Shown: positions 53,663-63,029 of the stretch, piece by piece
Layout: each line of letters opens with the position of its first letter
Numbering within the stretch: the stretch's first letter is position 1
Source of the DNA: Parapedobacter lycopersici
GTDB taxonomy: Bacteria > Bacteroidota > Bacteroidia > Sphingobacteriales > Sphingobacteriaceae
NCBI RefSeq assembly: GCF_024643285.1
Contig: NZ_JAMSLW010000004.1
Span: 62,001 to 126,000, forward strand
DNA: 64,000 bases
Direction of reading: 5' to 3'
Notes under the pieces: generated by a model
Databases searched by the model: none
Seen by the model: only the letters and a program-made list of their open reading frames with translations
Told to the model about the DNA's origin: nothing
Program-made: the position numbers and the translations under genes

Positions 53663-54911
53663 CCCATACCTGTTATTCACACTGCTCCTGTTACCCGCAG
53701 TCCCCGTGTTGGCCCAATCCCACAGCAGTAATAAGGACCGCGATGATGCAATCCGGGATATCAGCGAAAACGCACGCAGGATCGGTATGGAAGCATCAGA
53801 TGCCATCAGGCAGATTGATATTCCGGCATTAGTGAAAGATGCGCAGCAACTGGCCCGGGTATCCGAAGTACAGCGGCAGGAAATCACGGCCCAAATAGAA
53901 AAAATAGATGTTCCGGCACTTGCGGAACAGGCCCGGTCACTGGCCGTTGCGGCAACGGATATGGATTGGCAGCACCTTTGGGAACAGTCCCACGTCACCG
54001 CTGCTTTTGCATTCCAAAAGGAAAAACGCATTGAAAAGAGCTATCCGGTTACCAGCAGCCATTCGCTCCATATCGACAATCGGTACGGCAAGGTGGCCGT
54101 ACACAACTGGGATCGAAACGAGATCAAAGTAACCGTCAGGGTACGTACCGCTGAAAGTTCGGAAAACCGGGCTCAGGAAGCATTGGACCGGGTATCCATT
54201 GACGAATCCAAAACAGGCAACCGCATTGCTTTAAAAACAGTTATTGAGTCGGCTGAATCCGGTAATTGGTGGTCGATGCTGACGTCAGGAGGTAATAGCC
54301 GGGCGTTGAATATTGACTATGAAATTTACATGCCCCGGAAGAATGAGCTTGCCGTTTCCAACAGCTACGGTGCTGTTGAACTGGATGACCGCGATGGCCA
54401 GGCACATATCTCCGTAAGCTACGGCAGCCTGGCAGCTGGCCGGCTGAATGCGCGCGGAAATTCCCTTTCCATTGCCTATTCCCGGGGCGACGTTGCTTAT
54501 GTCAATGAAGGTGAAGTATCGGTGCGGTACGGCGGTTTCACCCTGGGCGAAGCCGAACGGTTGACCTTAGCCCTGAGTTACACCAGCGGGAGTGAAATCG
54601 GTCTGGTTAACCGGGAGGCCGATATTAGCTTAAAATATAGCGGAGGCTTTGAAATGGGATTAGGGAAAAGCATCCAAAAGGCCAATGTCGCTGCCGCTTA
54701 TTCCAGTGTTGACATCAACCCCTCTCCCGACGCAACATTTAATTTCAACGTAGCGGTAAGCTACGGTGGATTCGATTACAACGACCAGCATGCTTATATC
54801 AATAGCCAGTCGGGTGGGAACACCTCAAAGAGCTATACCGGCTACTGGAATAAATCAGGCAGCAATTCGGTCAGCATCAGTTCCCGGTATGGCGGCGTAC
54901 GGCTCGATTAA
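53649..54911 (+). CDS. Exported DUF4097-type beta-repeat protein with coiled-coil N-terminus
   Basis: A 420-residue protein. Signal peptide (VLAQS, about 1-22), then a helical, heptad-like region (about 30-105: [21 protein letters not shown], then [11 protein letters not shown]), then a right-handed beta-type domain (about 130-420) with repeats such as [47 protein letters not shown], typical of DUF4097/putative adhesins. Role unknown; it shares an operon with the ECF unit. Its stop overlaps the convergent acidic-protein gene (TTAA, 54908-54911). Confidence 0.85.
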   Translation: MNRFNPYLLFTLLLLPAVPVLAQSHSSNKDRDDAIRDISENARRIGMEASDAIRQIDIPALVKDAQQLARVSEVQRQEITAQIEKIDVPALAEQARSLAVAATDMDWQHLWEQSHVTAAFAFQKEKRIEKSYPVTSSHSLHIDNRYGKVAVHNWDRNEIKVTVRVRTAESSENRAQEALDRVSIDESKTGNRIALKTVIESAESGNWWSMLTSGGNSRALNIDYEIYMPRKNELAVSNSYGAVELDDRDGQAHISVSYGSLAAGRLNARGNSLSIAYSRGDVAYVNEGEVSVRYGGFTLGEAERLTLALSYTSGSEIGLVNREADISLKYSGGFEMGLGKSIQKANVAAAYSSVDINPSPDATFNFNVAVSYGGFDYNDQHAYINSQSGGNTSKSYTGYWNKSGSNSVSISSRYGGVRLD

Positions 54912-56032
54912 TTGCCAAATCGTTTCCGCATAACGGCGTATAGCTTATCGACGGTCGCCGGTTTTTCGGCCCAGTTATTCTTCTGCGCATAGTTGGTCTG
55001 CAGAAAAGCCTCTGCCGAAGCAAAATCATCGTAGCGATTGAGCAGTTCAATCGCTTCACTGTAAGCCAGGCTATACCCATTGAACAGATCTTTGATAAAC
55101 AGCAGCTTATCATTCAGGCTAATGGCTGATTTCAGATCGGTTATCTTAGCCCCGTCGCCCCGCTGCATACCCAAAACCGGATTGCTTCCGGCCTTGCGCT
55201 GGGCCGACATGATTTCGTTAATGGACAAGGGTCGTTGCGGCTTTTCTTCTACCGGGGCGGGCAGATCCGCTTCCGTCGCGGCAAATGTTTTCTCCTCGAT
55301 AGTCACCTCCTGGGTAGCCTCATTGGCATCCCGTTGATCGTCGGCGATGGGCTGACCGGCTTCCGGCTGAACGGGTTCATCCTCCGCATCATCGGCCACT
55401 GGTACCGATGCCGCAGGGGCAGATTCCTGTTCATCACTATACCCCTGAGTCGCCGCCGACTCCGCGTCGTCCGGTTGGTCCTCCTCCTGTTCAGCAGACA
55501 CTGTTTCCTCCGGACTGTCTTCTTTCGTCTCCGCTGTATCCTCCACAGGCTCGTCTGCCGGATCCTGATCCACTATTTCTTCCACAGGCTCCGCTGCTTC
55601 CAATGGCTCGTCGGGCTCATCTTCTACTTCATTTGACTGCGATTCCGGTGTAAAGATGATTTCATTTTCCTCATCTGCCGGTTCCTCCGTTGCTTCATCC
55701 GATTCCCTGATCCCGTCATCCGCCCCCGGATCAACCTGTTCCTCCGTAGTCGCTTCTTTGCCGTCTCCGGATACCGTTTCATCGTCCGCCGGAAAGACAG
55801 CGGCATCCGCAATATCCCGCTCAGCGGTTTCCGTTTCAGGCGATTGCTTTAATTCTTCTTTCAGCAGCTTATTATAAACACCAACATGTGCTGCAAAATA
55901 GTTTACCGTTGCTTCAAACAAATCCGTTTTCAGCGTATCGCCTTCCGTGCCCGTTCCAAGCGCCTGCATCTGGTCGTTAATATCTTCCAGCAATACACCT
56001 ATCTTCTCAAAAATCTGCTGTTTCGTAGCCAT
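54908..56032 (-). CDS. Acidic protein with conserved C-terminal domain
   Basis: A 374-residue protein: an N-terminal helical segment (about 1-60), a long low-complexity acidic linker (about 65-275, very rich in Glu, Asp, Ala, Pro and Val), and a compact C-terminal domain (about 275-374: [56 protein letters not shown]). I recognise that C-terminal domain as conserved across Bacteroidota, but with no known function. The ATG at 56032 is preferred because a promoter lies just upstream. Convergent with the DUF4097 gene. Confidence 0.8.
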   Translation of the reverse strand: MATKQQIFEKIGVLLEDINDQMQALGTGTEGDTLKTDLFEATVNYFAAHVGVYNKLLKEELKQSPETETAERDIADAAVFPADDETVSGDGKEATTEEQVDPGADDGIRESDEATEEPADEENEIIFTPESQSNEVEDEPDEPLEAAEPVEEIVDQDPADEPVEDTAETKEDSPEETVSAEQEEDQPDDAESAATQGYSDEQESAPAASVPVADDAEDEPVQPEAGQPIADDQRDANEATQEVTIEEKTFAATEADLPAPVEEKPQRPLSINEIMSAQRKAGSNPVLGMQRGDGAKITDLKSAISLNDKLLFIKDLFNGYSLAYSEAIELLNRYDDFASAEAFLQTNYAQKNNWAEKPATVDKLYAVMRKRFGN

Positions 56033-56064
56033 ATCATTGATTATGTACACATTTGAATATCCAT

Positions 56065-56095
56065 CAAACTTAGCTAAACTTGCGTTGATATACAA
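56065..56095 (-). promoter_or_regulatory. Promoter of the acidic-protein gene
   Basis: TTG (56093-56095), 20 bases, then TAAGTTTG (56065-56072) on the minus strand. The element is 32 bp before the ATG at 56032, giving a leader of about 26 nt. Among the best promoter matches in the window. Confidence 0.65.
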
Positions 56096-56209
56096 GTCAA
56101 AAGCGGCACCTAAATTGATGAAATTTAATATTAATTTGGATATTAGCGGTTCCGTTTATGCTCCTGCTTCACAGCAAAGGGCTAAGCGGGTTGATAAAAC
56201 CCACACGCC

Positions 56210-56788
56210 ATGTTATTTTCAGAACATCGTTTTATGCATAATGATGCACGCTACGGCAGCATAGAAGTCATCTGTGGATCTATGTTCTCGGGAAAGACCG
56301 AAGAACTTATCCGCCGGATGCGCCGGGCACAACTCGCCCGCCTCGATGTCGCGGTTTTCAAACCCAGGACCGATACGCGGTACCATGCAGCCGATGTCAT
56401 TTCCCACGACAGCAACAGTCTCAGGTCAAAACCGATAAACCATGCATCGGATATTTTATCGCTCGACAGCTCAATCAGGGTTGTTGGCATTGATGAAGCC
56501 CAGTTTTTTGATGATGGGCTACCTGGTGTGTGCAACACCTTGGCTAATCAGGGTATACGCGTGATCGTGGCAGGGTTGGACATGGATTTTAAAGGTCGGC
56601 CCTTTGGCCCGATCCCGGCACTGATGGCAATTGCCGAGCACGTCACCAAAGTGCACGCGGTGTGTATGCAGTGCGGCGCCCCGGCAAATTATTCGTTCCG
56701 GATTGCCGATAATGACGAAAAGTTACTGTTGGGCGAAAGGGAGAGTTATGAACCACGCTGCAGGGTCTGTTTTTATCAACTTGTTTAA
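56210..56788 (+). CDS. tdk: Thymidine kinase
   Basis: A 192-residue type II thymidine kinase. P-loop GSMFSGKTEE (23-32), Walker-B-like DEAQFF, and the lasso/zinc region with CMQC and CRVC (four cysteines). It phosphorylates thymidine from salvage. Length is normal. The next 180 bp hold a candidate small RNA unit. Confidence 0.96.
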   Translation: MLFSEHRFMHNDARYGSIEVICGSMFSGKTEELIRRMRRAQLARLDVAVFKPRTDTRYHAADVISHDSNSLRSKPINHASDILSLDSSIRVVGIDEAQFFDDGLPGVCNTLANQGIRVIVAGLDMDFKGRPFGPIPALMAIAEHVTKVHAVCMQCGAPANYSFRIADNDEKLLLGERESYEPRCRVCFYQLV

Positions 56789-56831
56789 CAAAAATTAACA
56801 TAAAAAATCAGGCTACCCAAAATATTGCGTG

Positions 56832-56839
56832 TATCTTTG
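56832..56839 (+). promoter_or_regulatory. TAnnTTTG element with no coding gene downstream
   Basis: TATCTTTG on the plus strand, in the gap after tdk. The next coding gene is on the other strand, and a hairpin lies about 80 bp downstream. It may drive a short RNA. Confidence 0.45.
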
Positions 56840-56845
56840 TACCAA

Positions 56846-56955
56846 AGGATATCCGGTAACAGACCGACTATCCCCAATAAGAAGACTTTTCATAATTTTA
56901 GGTTTATAATTGGTTAGTTTGAAGCCTCCTGCCCATCAGGAGGCTTCATCATTTT
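56846..56955 (+). ncRNA. Candidate small RNA between tdk and gpx
   Basis: Predicted transcript of about 110 nt between the promoter element (56832-56839) and the hairpin at 56921-56947 with its weak T-stretch. No open frame of note lies inside. It may be an unrelated sRNA or simply a tdk 3' region; the length is near that of Bacteroidota 6S-type RNAs, but I have no structural match. Confidence 0.3.
56921..56947. terminator. Strong terminator hairpin after tdk
   Basis: A perfect 11-bp stem (GAAGCCTCCTG at 56921-56931 with CAGGAGGCTTC at 56937-56947), loop CCCAT, then ATCATTTTG on the plus strand. Probably bidirectional: it follows tdk by 132 bp and ends 22 bp past the gpx stop on the minus strand. 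Confidence 0.75.
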
Positions 56956-56969
56956 GTATGGTGCCTGAA

Positions 56970-57482
56970 CTAAAGTTTGCTGGTCAGCTCCAAGCTCAGA
57001 GGCTCCACGTCGGACCGGAACCGGTGAACCAGATTCCCCTGTTCGTCAATCAGGAATTTCTCAAAATTCCATTTGATTTCACCAGTAAAATCCGGGTTGT
57101 TTGCCGTAGTGAGATACTGGAACAATGGTGAGATATCCGAGCCTTTCACGCTACTCTTTTCCGCCAGCGGAAAAGTTACGCCGAAATTCTTCTGGCAAAA
57201 CCCCAGGATTTCCGCATTACTCCCCGGCTCCTGTCCCCCGAAATTATTTGCCGGGAAGCCAATCACTACCACCTTATCCGCATACTGCTCGGCCAGTTCC
57301 TGTAGTCCCGCATACTGTTTGGTGAAACCACATTCCGAAGCCGTATTAACGATCAAGATTTTCTTGCCCTTATATTGGGACAGTTGAATCGGCTGGCCTT
57401 CTACGGATGTAACCGTAAACTGATGCACATTATCGGCAGATGCCATCACCGACATGCTTAATAATAATGATAACCATTTCAT
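56970..57482 (-). CDS. Glutathione peroxidase family protein
   Basis: A 170-residue thioredoxin-fold peroxidase with a signal peptide (about 1-16). The peroxidatic Cys51 is in NTASECGFT, with Gln in FGGQEPGS and Trp-Asn in KWNFEKFLID as the catalytic tetrad. Cys in place of selenocysteine is usual in bacteria. It detoxifies peroxides, probably with thioredoxin as donor, in the periplasm by prediction. Confidence 0.93.
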   Translation of the reverse strand: MKWLSLLLSMSVMASADNVHQFTVTSVEGQPIQLSQYKGKKILIVNTASECGFTKQYAGLQELAEQYADKVVVIGFPANNFGGQEPGSNAEILGFCQKNFGVTFPLAEKSSVKGSDISPLFQYLTTANNPDFTGEIKWNFEKFLIDEQGNLVHRFRSDVEPLSLELTSKL

Positions 57483-57525
57483 TGCTTTACGTATTTAATT
57501 AATCATGTGTTATTGTTGCTAATCC

Positions 57526-58398
57526 CTATGGATTAGGCTGTGTTTCGTAGTAGTGTTCACGTTCGACGATAAACTTGAACAATTCCTCGATGGGACTCTT
57601 GAGTATTTTCCCGGCCTTAACCCCGTATTGTTCACAGACCTGGCGTAACTGGTCACGGAAATAAAAGGCAATAGCGCCCACAAAATGACATACATAATCG
57701 CGGTAATCCGGAAAAGGTTTGATATCGGTCATCACAAATTCCCGGAACCCGTCCCGTAATATCCCATCGATATAAGGGTGGTCGGCGTGGTCACTCATAA
57801 ATGGAGCGAATGAAGCCAGGTATGCATTAGGAGAGGCCCGTTGGTATACATTTTTTATAACGGCCTCCTTATTCAGGCGGAATCGTGCGTCAAAGCTATC
57901 CCGCAGATCAGCGGGCATGGTCTGATACAGGAACCCCGTAATCAGCTTTTTACCAAACCACACGCCGGAACCTTCATCGCCGAGGACATAACCCACACCC
58001 TGACGGGTAGGTAGCACTTCTTTCCCGTCGAAAAAACTGACATCGGACCCTGTCCCCAGGGTAGCAATGTAGCCTTTCCGGTCGCCACACGTCGCATATG
58101 CCGCACCGATCAGTTCCGTTTCCACAGAAATAAACGCGTTGGCAAACAGCGGTGATAGCGCATTGGACACCAGCTCACGCCGATCCGGGCTGGAGCAACC
58201 GGAGCCAAAAAAATACACCTCCTCAATATGATCCATATAAGGTTGAATATCCGGCACATGCTGGATAATCTTTGCGATTTCCTTTTCATTCACAAAAAAA
58301 GGATTAAGCCCCTTTGTCGTAAACGACAACGTGTTGCCGTCAGGCAGGGTCAGCATCCAATCCGATTGTGAAGAACCACTATCAGCAACTAATATCAT
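57526..58398 (-). CDS. N-acetylglucosamine kinase-like protein (BadF/BadG ATPase)
   Basis: A 290-residue actin-fold ATPase: phosphate-1 motif VADSGSSQSDWML, GLNPFF, phosphate-2 motif IATLGTGSD, and GYVLGDEGSG. The family includes N-acetylglucosamine kinases and the BadF/BcrA ATPases; the size and motifs favour the sugar kinase group. It would phosphorylate GlcNAc taken up or recycled from the cell wall. It is monocistronic with a TAAATTTG element upstream. Confidence 0.85.
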   Translation of the reverse strand: MILVADSGSSQSDWMLTLPDGNTLSFTTKGLNPFFVNEKEIAKIIQHVPDIQPYMDHIEEVYFFGSGCSSPDRRELVSNALSPLFANAFISVETELIGAAYATCGDRKGYIATLGTGSDVSFFDGKEVLPTRQGVGYVLGDEGSGVWFGKKLITGFLYQTMPADLRDSFDARFRLNKEAVIKNVYQRASPNAYLASFAPFMSDHADHPYIDGILRDGFREFVMTDIKPFPDYRDYVCHFVGAIAFYFRDQLRQVCEQYGVKAGKILKSPIEELFKFIVEREHYYETQPNP

Positions 58399-58449
58399 CG
58401 AACCCTCAACTATTTAGCCAGTTAGCTTTACAACGAATAATTGTTAACA

Positions 58450-58457
58450 CAAATTTA
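58450..58457 (-). promoter_or_regulatory. TAnnTTTG promoter element of the GlcNAc-kinase-like gene
   Basis: TAAATTTG on the minus strand, 51 bp before the ATG at 58398. A T-rich minus-strand stretch just upstream (reading TTTTCTTCTTTTTTT) follows a weak hairpin and may end the TolC operon transcript. Confidence 0.45.
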
Positions 58458-58568
58458 CACAAAAAAAGAAGAAAACACAGCGCATGCCCGGGTCTCCGCG
58501 TCCGGAGGAACGGTGTTCCGGTATAGCGTCGGAGGAAAAAGATATTGCCGCGCACAGGTATTGGTATC

Positions 58569-59909
58569 CTACTCCATTTTCAGGGCACCGGCAATCTGGT
58601 GCAGGGATATTTCAGCCAGCTTTGCCTGGTACTGCGCGGTGCTGTACCGTGCACTGGCATCCACGAAATTACGCTGTGCCTCCCGGAATTCAAGTGGCGC
58701 AATACTGCCCAGTTTAAATTTCTCCAGCGTAATATCCATATTCTCCTGGGCAATGGCCCTGTTATTTCCTTCCAGCCGGACGAGATCGAGGTTCATCAGA
58801 TACGTCTGGAATGCGGTAAGCAGTTGTGCTTCAATATTTTTCCTCACCTGATCAACCAGGATAGTGGCCGATTCAATACCCAGCTCGGCATTCTGTTCAT
58901 TCCGTCGCTGTAAAAATCCGTTAAACAGGTTAACGGATGCCGTAATGCCGTAATTAAAATTATTGTTCTTTGACTGGGTGGAAAACCCCAGTTCTGTACG
59001 TGATCGGGACCGGGTGTATGCCGAGGAAACATTGACTACCGGATAGCGGTTGCCCTTTACCAGCTTAAGTTCCAGTTCATTGATTCGCTGGTTAATCTGT
59101 GCTGATTGTAATGTCGGGTTCTGATTATGTGCCGAAAGTAATAAGTTTTCGTAATGCACATCGCGGGAAATGATCACTGTATCCACCACACCGAAATCCG
59201 TGTCAACCGCACGGCCTAGCAGTTCATTAAGCCGGACATGGGTACTGTTGTACAGGTCGCGCTGACGCAGCAGATTCGTGGTATCGGTATTCAGATCGAC
59301 CCGGGCCGCCAGCACTTCCAGCTTGGACGCGCGCCCGATCTGGTACTGGTTCTGTGCCGTCTGTAACCGGAAGGCCGACAGTTCCAATGCGGTCTGCGTG
59401 GCCGCAATCAGCTGTTTCTGCTGCACGAGGTTGAAATAATTACTGACGACCTCATACACCGTATTCAGAATGGAAGCCTGCAGGTTGGCCTCACCCAAGG
59501 TCCTGAGGGCTTTCAGTTGCTCATAACGGGTAAACATCCGCATGCCATCGAATATGGTCCAGTCCAGACTCACCCCATAAGCGTTGGAGTGACTCTCACC
59601 ATTACGCACCGAGCGGGTCTCGCCATCCAGCAGTGTCTGCGTGGTATTCTGGATGCCCGCAGCGGCCGACACATTGGCGCTGACGGTCGGCAGCATCCCC
59701 GCGTTGCCGATATTTACATTATTTTCGGCAACAGCGACATCGGTTGATACCAATTGGATGTCATAATTGCTTTCGAGTGCCAGTGCAATGGCTTCCTTCA
59801 ACGTCATGATCGACTGGCTCTTCCCCAAAAAAGGAAGTACCAGCATGACACAACACAACAATATCTTCATTATCATAAAAGAATCAGGCCGTCTATCCAT
59901 CTCGTTCAA
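58569..59909 (-). CDS. TolC-family outer membrane efflux protein
   Basis: A 446-residue outer membrane channel. Two TolC-type halves are visible, with helical NVNIGNAGMLPTVSANVSAAAG, LKVRRN-like and repeated QIGRASKLEVLAARVDLNTDT, FKLGSIAPLEFREAQRNFVDA. A signal peptide follows at about residues 14-32; an ATG at 59870 (MKILLCC) may be the true start, so the N-terminus is uncertain. It is the last gene of the RND operon, its start abutting the permease stop (59910). Confidence 0.9.
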   Translation of the reverse strand: MNEMDRRPDSFMIMKILLCCVMLVLPFLGKSQSIMTLKEAIALALESNYDIQLVSTDVAVAENNVNIGNAGMLPTVSANVSAAAGIQNTTQTLLDGETRSVRNGESHSNAYGVSLDWTIFDGMRMFTRYEQLKALRTLGEANLQASILNTVYEVVSNYFNLVQQKQLIAATQTALELSAFRLQTAQNQYQIGRASKLEVLAARVDLNTDTTNLLRQRDLYNSTHVRLNELLGRAVDTDFGVVDTVIISRDVHYENLLLSAHNQNPTLQSAQINQRINELELKLVKGNRYPVVNVSSAYTRSRSRTELGFSTQSKNNNFNYGITASVNLFNGFLQRRNEQNAELGIESATILVDQVRKNIEAQLLTAFQTYLMNLDLVRLEGNNRAIAQENMDITLEKFKLGSIAPLEFREAQRNFVDASARYSTAQYQAKLAEISLHQIAGALKME

Positions 59910-62900
59910 CTAGGCGTGAGTCATACTTACCACCTCCTGCTCCACCTTCTCCGCCTCCTGCAGTTCACGGTTTGCTTTGTATTCCCTCGACCACATGGCA
60001 TACACGGCCGGAATAACATACAAGGTAAGGATCAGTGAAAACAGGGTTCCTCCCACAATAACCACCCCCATACCGATGCGGCTTGTGGCCGCGGCACCCA
60101 ACGCCAGTGCAATCGGAAGTGCACCCAGTGCAATGGCCAGACTTGTCATCAAAATGGGTCGTAGCCGTGCCTCAGCGGCTTCCACAATGGCCTGTTTCAA
60201 CGGTACTCCTTTCTCTTTCAGCTGGTTGGCAAACTCCACAATCAATATCCCGTTTTTCGTGACCAGCCCGATTAGCATGATCGTACCGATCTGACTGAAC
60301 ACGTTCCATGACTCTCCGGTAAGCCACAACGAGAGCATGGCGCCGGCAACCGCCATGGGAACGGTCAGGATGATAATGAATGGGTCCAAAAAGCTTTCAA
60401 ACTGCGCTGCCAGGATCAGGTATACCAGCAATAATGCCAGTCCGAACGCAAACGCCGTGTTGGAGCTGCTTTCCGTAAAATCGCGTGATTCACCGCCCAG
60501 ATCCGTTGAAAAGCTATCATCAAGCACTTTGCTGGCGATACTGTCCATGGCGCTTATCCCATCTTCAATCGTATGCCCCCGGGCGAGGGATGCAGAAACG
60601 GTGGCCGACATAAACCGGTTGTTATGATACAGCTGCGGCGGACTACTGTGTTCAGCCAGGCTCACCAGGTTATCCAGCTGCACCAGCTCGCCCGCTGTAT
60701 TACGCACCGATATCGTGGCCAGGTCAAACGGCGAACTCCGGTCCTGGTCCATAAACTGGCCGATGACCTCATACTGTTTGCCATTCATAATAAAATAGGC
60801 AAAACGCTGGCCGCTGAGCGATAGCTGCAACGTTTGTGCGACATCCAGTACGGAAACCCCGAGGCTCTGCGCCTTTTCCCGGTTGATGCTGACATTCAGT
60901 TCCGGCCGGTTGAACTTCAGGTTAACATCCACATTTTCAAATGCCGGATCAACCGTCGCCAATCGCATAAATTCTGGAATTTTTTCTTCCAGTTTTTCAA
61001 AATTGGGCGCCTGGATAATGTATTGGATGGGCATGCCCGCGCGGCGGCTCACCGAAATGGTGGGTTGCTGTGAGATAAATGTACGGGCCTCGGTGAAACG
61101 GTGGGTTTGCCGGCTTAATGCTTCGGCAATTTCATCCTGCGAGCGCACCCGTTCATCCGGTGGCACCAGTACAATGCGCATCCGTCCCGTATTGGGCGAT
61201 CCCGTACCGGAGAAACCGGGCGAGGTATTGACCATATTGACCACTTTTTCCGGCACGGAATCATTCACCAGTGTCATGAGTTTCAGCATGAAACGGTCCA
61301 TATACTCAAACGTACTCCCTTCCGGGGCCGTAATACTGGCATTGATTGCCCCCCGGTCCTCATAAGGTGCCGTTTCCTTCCGCAGGTGTACCCAAAACCA
61401 GGCAATCAGTCCAAAACAGATCGCCAGGATGGGAAAGCTCAGCCATTTGACATGCATGAACCGGCGCAGGGAAGCGGCATATCCCGACGTCATTTTTTCA
61501 AAGTACGGTTCCGTAAAATGATAGAACCTGGAATGTTTCGGCCCTTCGCTCCGAATCAGGTAAGCATTGAGCATGGGTGTAAGGGTCAGCGATACAAATG
61601 CCGATATGAGTACGGCCGAGGCGATGACTACGCCAAACTCCCGGAACAGCCGCCCCACAAAGCCCTCCATAAACATAACCGGCAAAAAGACAGCCGCCAG
61701 CGTAACAGAGATCGAGATGACCGCGAAAAAAATCTCATTGGCCCCTTTGATGGCCGCTTGTATGGGCGACATCCCCTCTTCCACTTTCTTATAAATATTC
61801 TCGGTGACTACGATACCATCATCCACTACCAATCCCGTGGCCAGCACAATGGCCAGCAAAGTCAGCACGTTGATGGAGAAACCACATAAATACATGACAA
61901 AAAATGTGGCAATCAGCGAAACCGGGATATCGATCAGCGGCCGGATCGCAATTCCCCAGTTCCGGAAGAACAGGAAGATAATCAGAATCACCAGCACCAG
62001 GGCAATCAATATCGTTTCGGCGACTTCCAGCACAGATTTTTTGATAAACAGCGTGTTATCCATTGCGATATCCAGCTGCACATCGGCGGGCACCTCGTTT
62101 TTGAGCTGCTCCATGCGTTCATAAAAGGCATCCGCAATATCAATGTAATTCGTACCGGGCTGGGGGATGATTGCCAATGCCACCATCGGGGTGCCCGACT
62201 CCCGGAATTCGCTCTCCAGGTTCTGCGGACCGAGAACGGCACTGCCGACGTCGCTGAACCGGATAATGCGGTCGCCGTCGGATTTGATGATCAGGTCATT
62301 GAATTCCGTTTCCGTGGTAAGGTTACCGATCGTTTTGATGGTCAGCTCCGTATTATCCCCAATGATTTTCCCCGATGGCAGTTCCACATTCTGCCGGTTC
62401 AATGCGTTCCGTACATCCAGTGGCGTCAGGCCATATGCAGCTAACCGCATTGGATCGATCCATAGCCGCATGGAATAACGCTTTTCTCCCCAGATCTGCA
62501 CCGAACTGATTCCCGGCAGGGTCTGTAACCGCTGAGCCAGTACATTGTCGGCAATATCCCCAAGGTCGAGCGGCGAGCGTGATTCGCTCCGGGCCGTCAT
62601 GACAATGATCGGTTCGGAGTCCGCATCCTCCTTGGAAACCACCGGAGGCGCGTCAATGTCCTGCGGCAGGCTCCGCATCGCCTGTGATACCTTATCCCGT
62701 ACGTCATTGGCCGCCTCCTCAAGGTCTTTGCTCAGCAGAAATTCGATATTGATACGGCTTGACCCCTGGCTGCTGGTCGAGGAAATATTACGGATGCCGT
62801 CAATCTGGTTGATGGACCGTTCCAGCGGTTCCGTAATCTGCGATTCGATGATATCGGGGTTCGCCCCTGAATAACTGGTCCGCACGGACACAATCGGGGG

Positions 62901-63023
62901 GTCTATCGACGGGAATTCCCGGACACCCAGAAATGTATAGCCGATAATGCCAAAAAGGATGAGCATCAGACTCATCACAATGGTCAGCACGGGTCTTTTA
63001 ATACTGGTGGAGGATAAACTCAT
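59910..63023 (-). CDS. RND efflux permease
   Basis: A 1037-residue inner membrane drug/proton antiporter. N-terminal helix SIKRPVLTIVMSLMLILFG, central helix block with VLATGLVVDDGIVVTENI (the conserved proton-relay Asp pair), and the second half VTKNGILIVEFANQLK. Length and layout match AcrB/MexB-type hydrophobe-amphiphile exporters. Substrates unknown. It lies between the adaptor gene (6 bp away) and the TolC gene. Confidence 0.95.
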   Translation of the reverse strand: MSLSSTSIKRPVLTIVMSLMLILFGIIGYTFLGVREFPSIDPPIVSVRTSYSGANPDIIESQITEPLERSINQIDGIRNISSTSSQGSSRINIEFLLSKDLEEAANDVRDKVSQAMRSLPQDIDAPPVVSKEDADSEPIIVMTARSESRSPLDLGDIADNVLAQRLQTLPGISSVQIWGEKRYSMRLWIDPMRLAAYGLTPLDVRNALNRQNVELPSGKIIGDNTELTIKTIGNLTTETEFNDLIIKSDGDRIIRFSDVGSAVLGPQNLESEFRESGTPMVALAIIPQPGTNYIDIADAFYERMEQLKNEVPADVQLDIAMDNTLFIKKSVLEVAETILIALVLVILIIFLFFRNWGIAIRPLIDIPVSLIATFFVMYLCGFSINVLTLLAIVLATGLVVDDGIVVTENIYKKVEEGMSPIQAAIKGANEIFFAVISISVTLAAVFLPVMFMEGFVGRLFREFGVVIASAVLISAFVSLTLTPMLNAYLIRSEGPKHSRFYHFTEPYFEKMTSGYAASLRRFMHVKWLSFPILAICFGLIAWFWVHLRKETAPYEDRGAINASITAPEGSTFEYMDRFMLKLMTLVNDSVPEKVVNMVNTSPGFSGTGSPNTGRMRIVLVPPDERVRSQDEIAEALSRQTHRFTEARTFISQQPTISVSRRAGMPIQYIIQAPNFEKLEEKIPEFMRLATVDPAFENVDVNLKFNRPELNVSINREKAQSLGVSVLDVAQTLQLSLSGQRFAYFIMNGKQYEVIGQFMDQDRSSPFDLATISVRNTAGELVQLDNLVSLAEHSSPPQLYHNNRFMSATVSASLARGHTIEDGISAMDSIASKVLDDSFSTDLGGESRDFTESSSNTAFAFGLALLLVYLILAAQFESFLDPFIIILTVPMAVAGAMLSLWLTGESWNVFSQIGTIMLIGLVTKNGILIVEFANQLKEKGVPLKQAIVEAAEARLRPILMTSLAIALGALPIALALGAAATSRIGMGVVIVGGTLFSLILTLYVIPAVYAMWSREYKANRELQEAEKVEQEVVSMTHA

Positions 63024-63029
63024 CGTCGG

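Noticed and set aside
61386-61889. A 167-residue plus-strand open frame
   Set aside because: Antisense to the RND permease gene, whose frame and motifs are certain.
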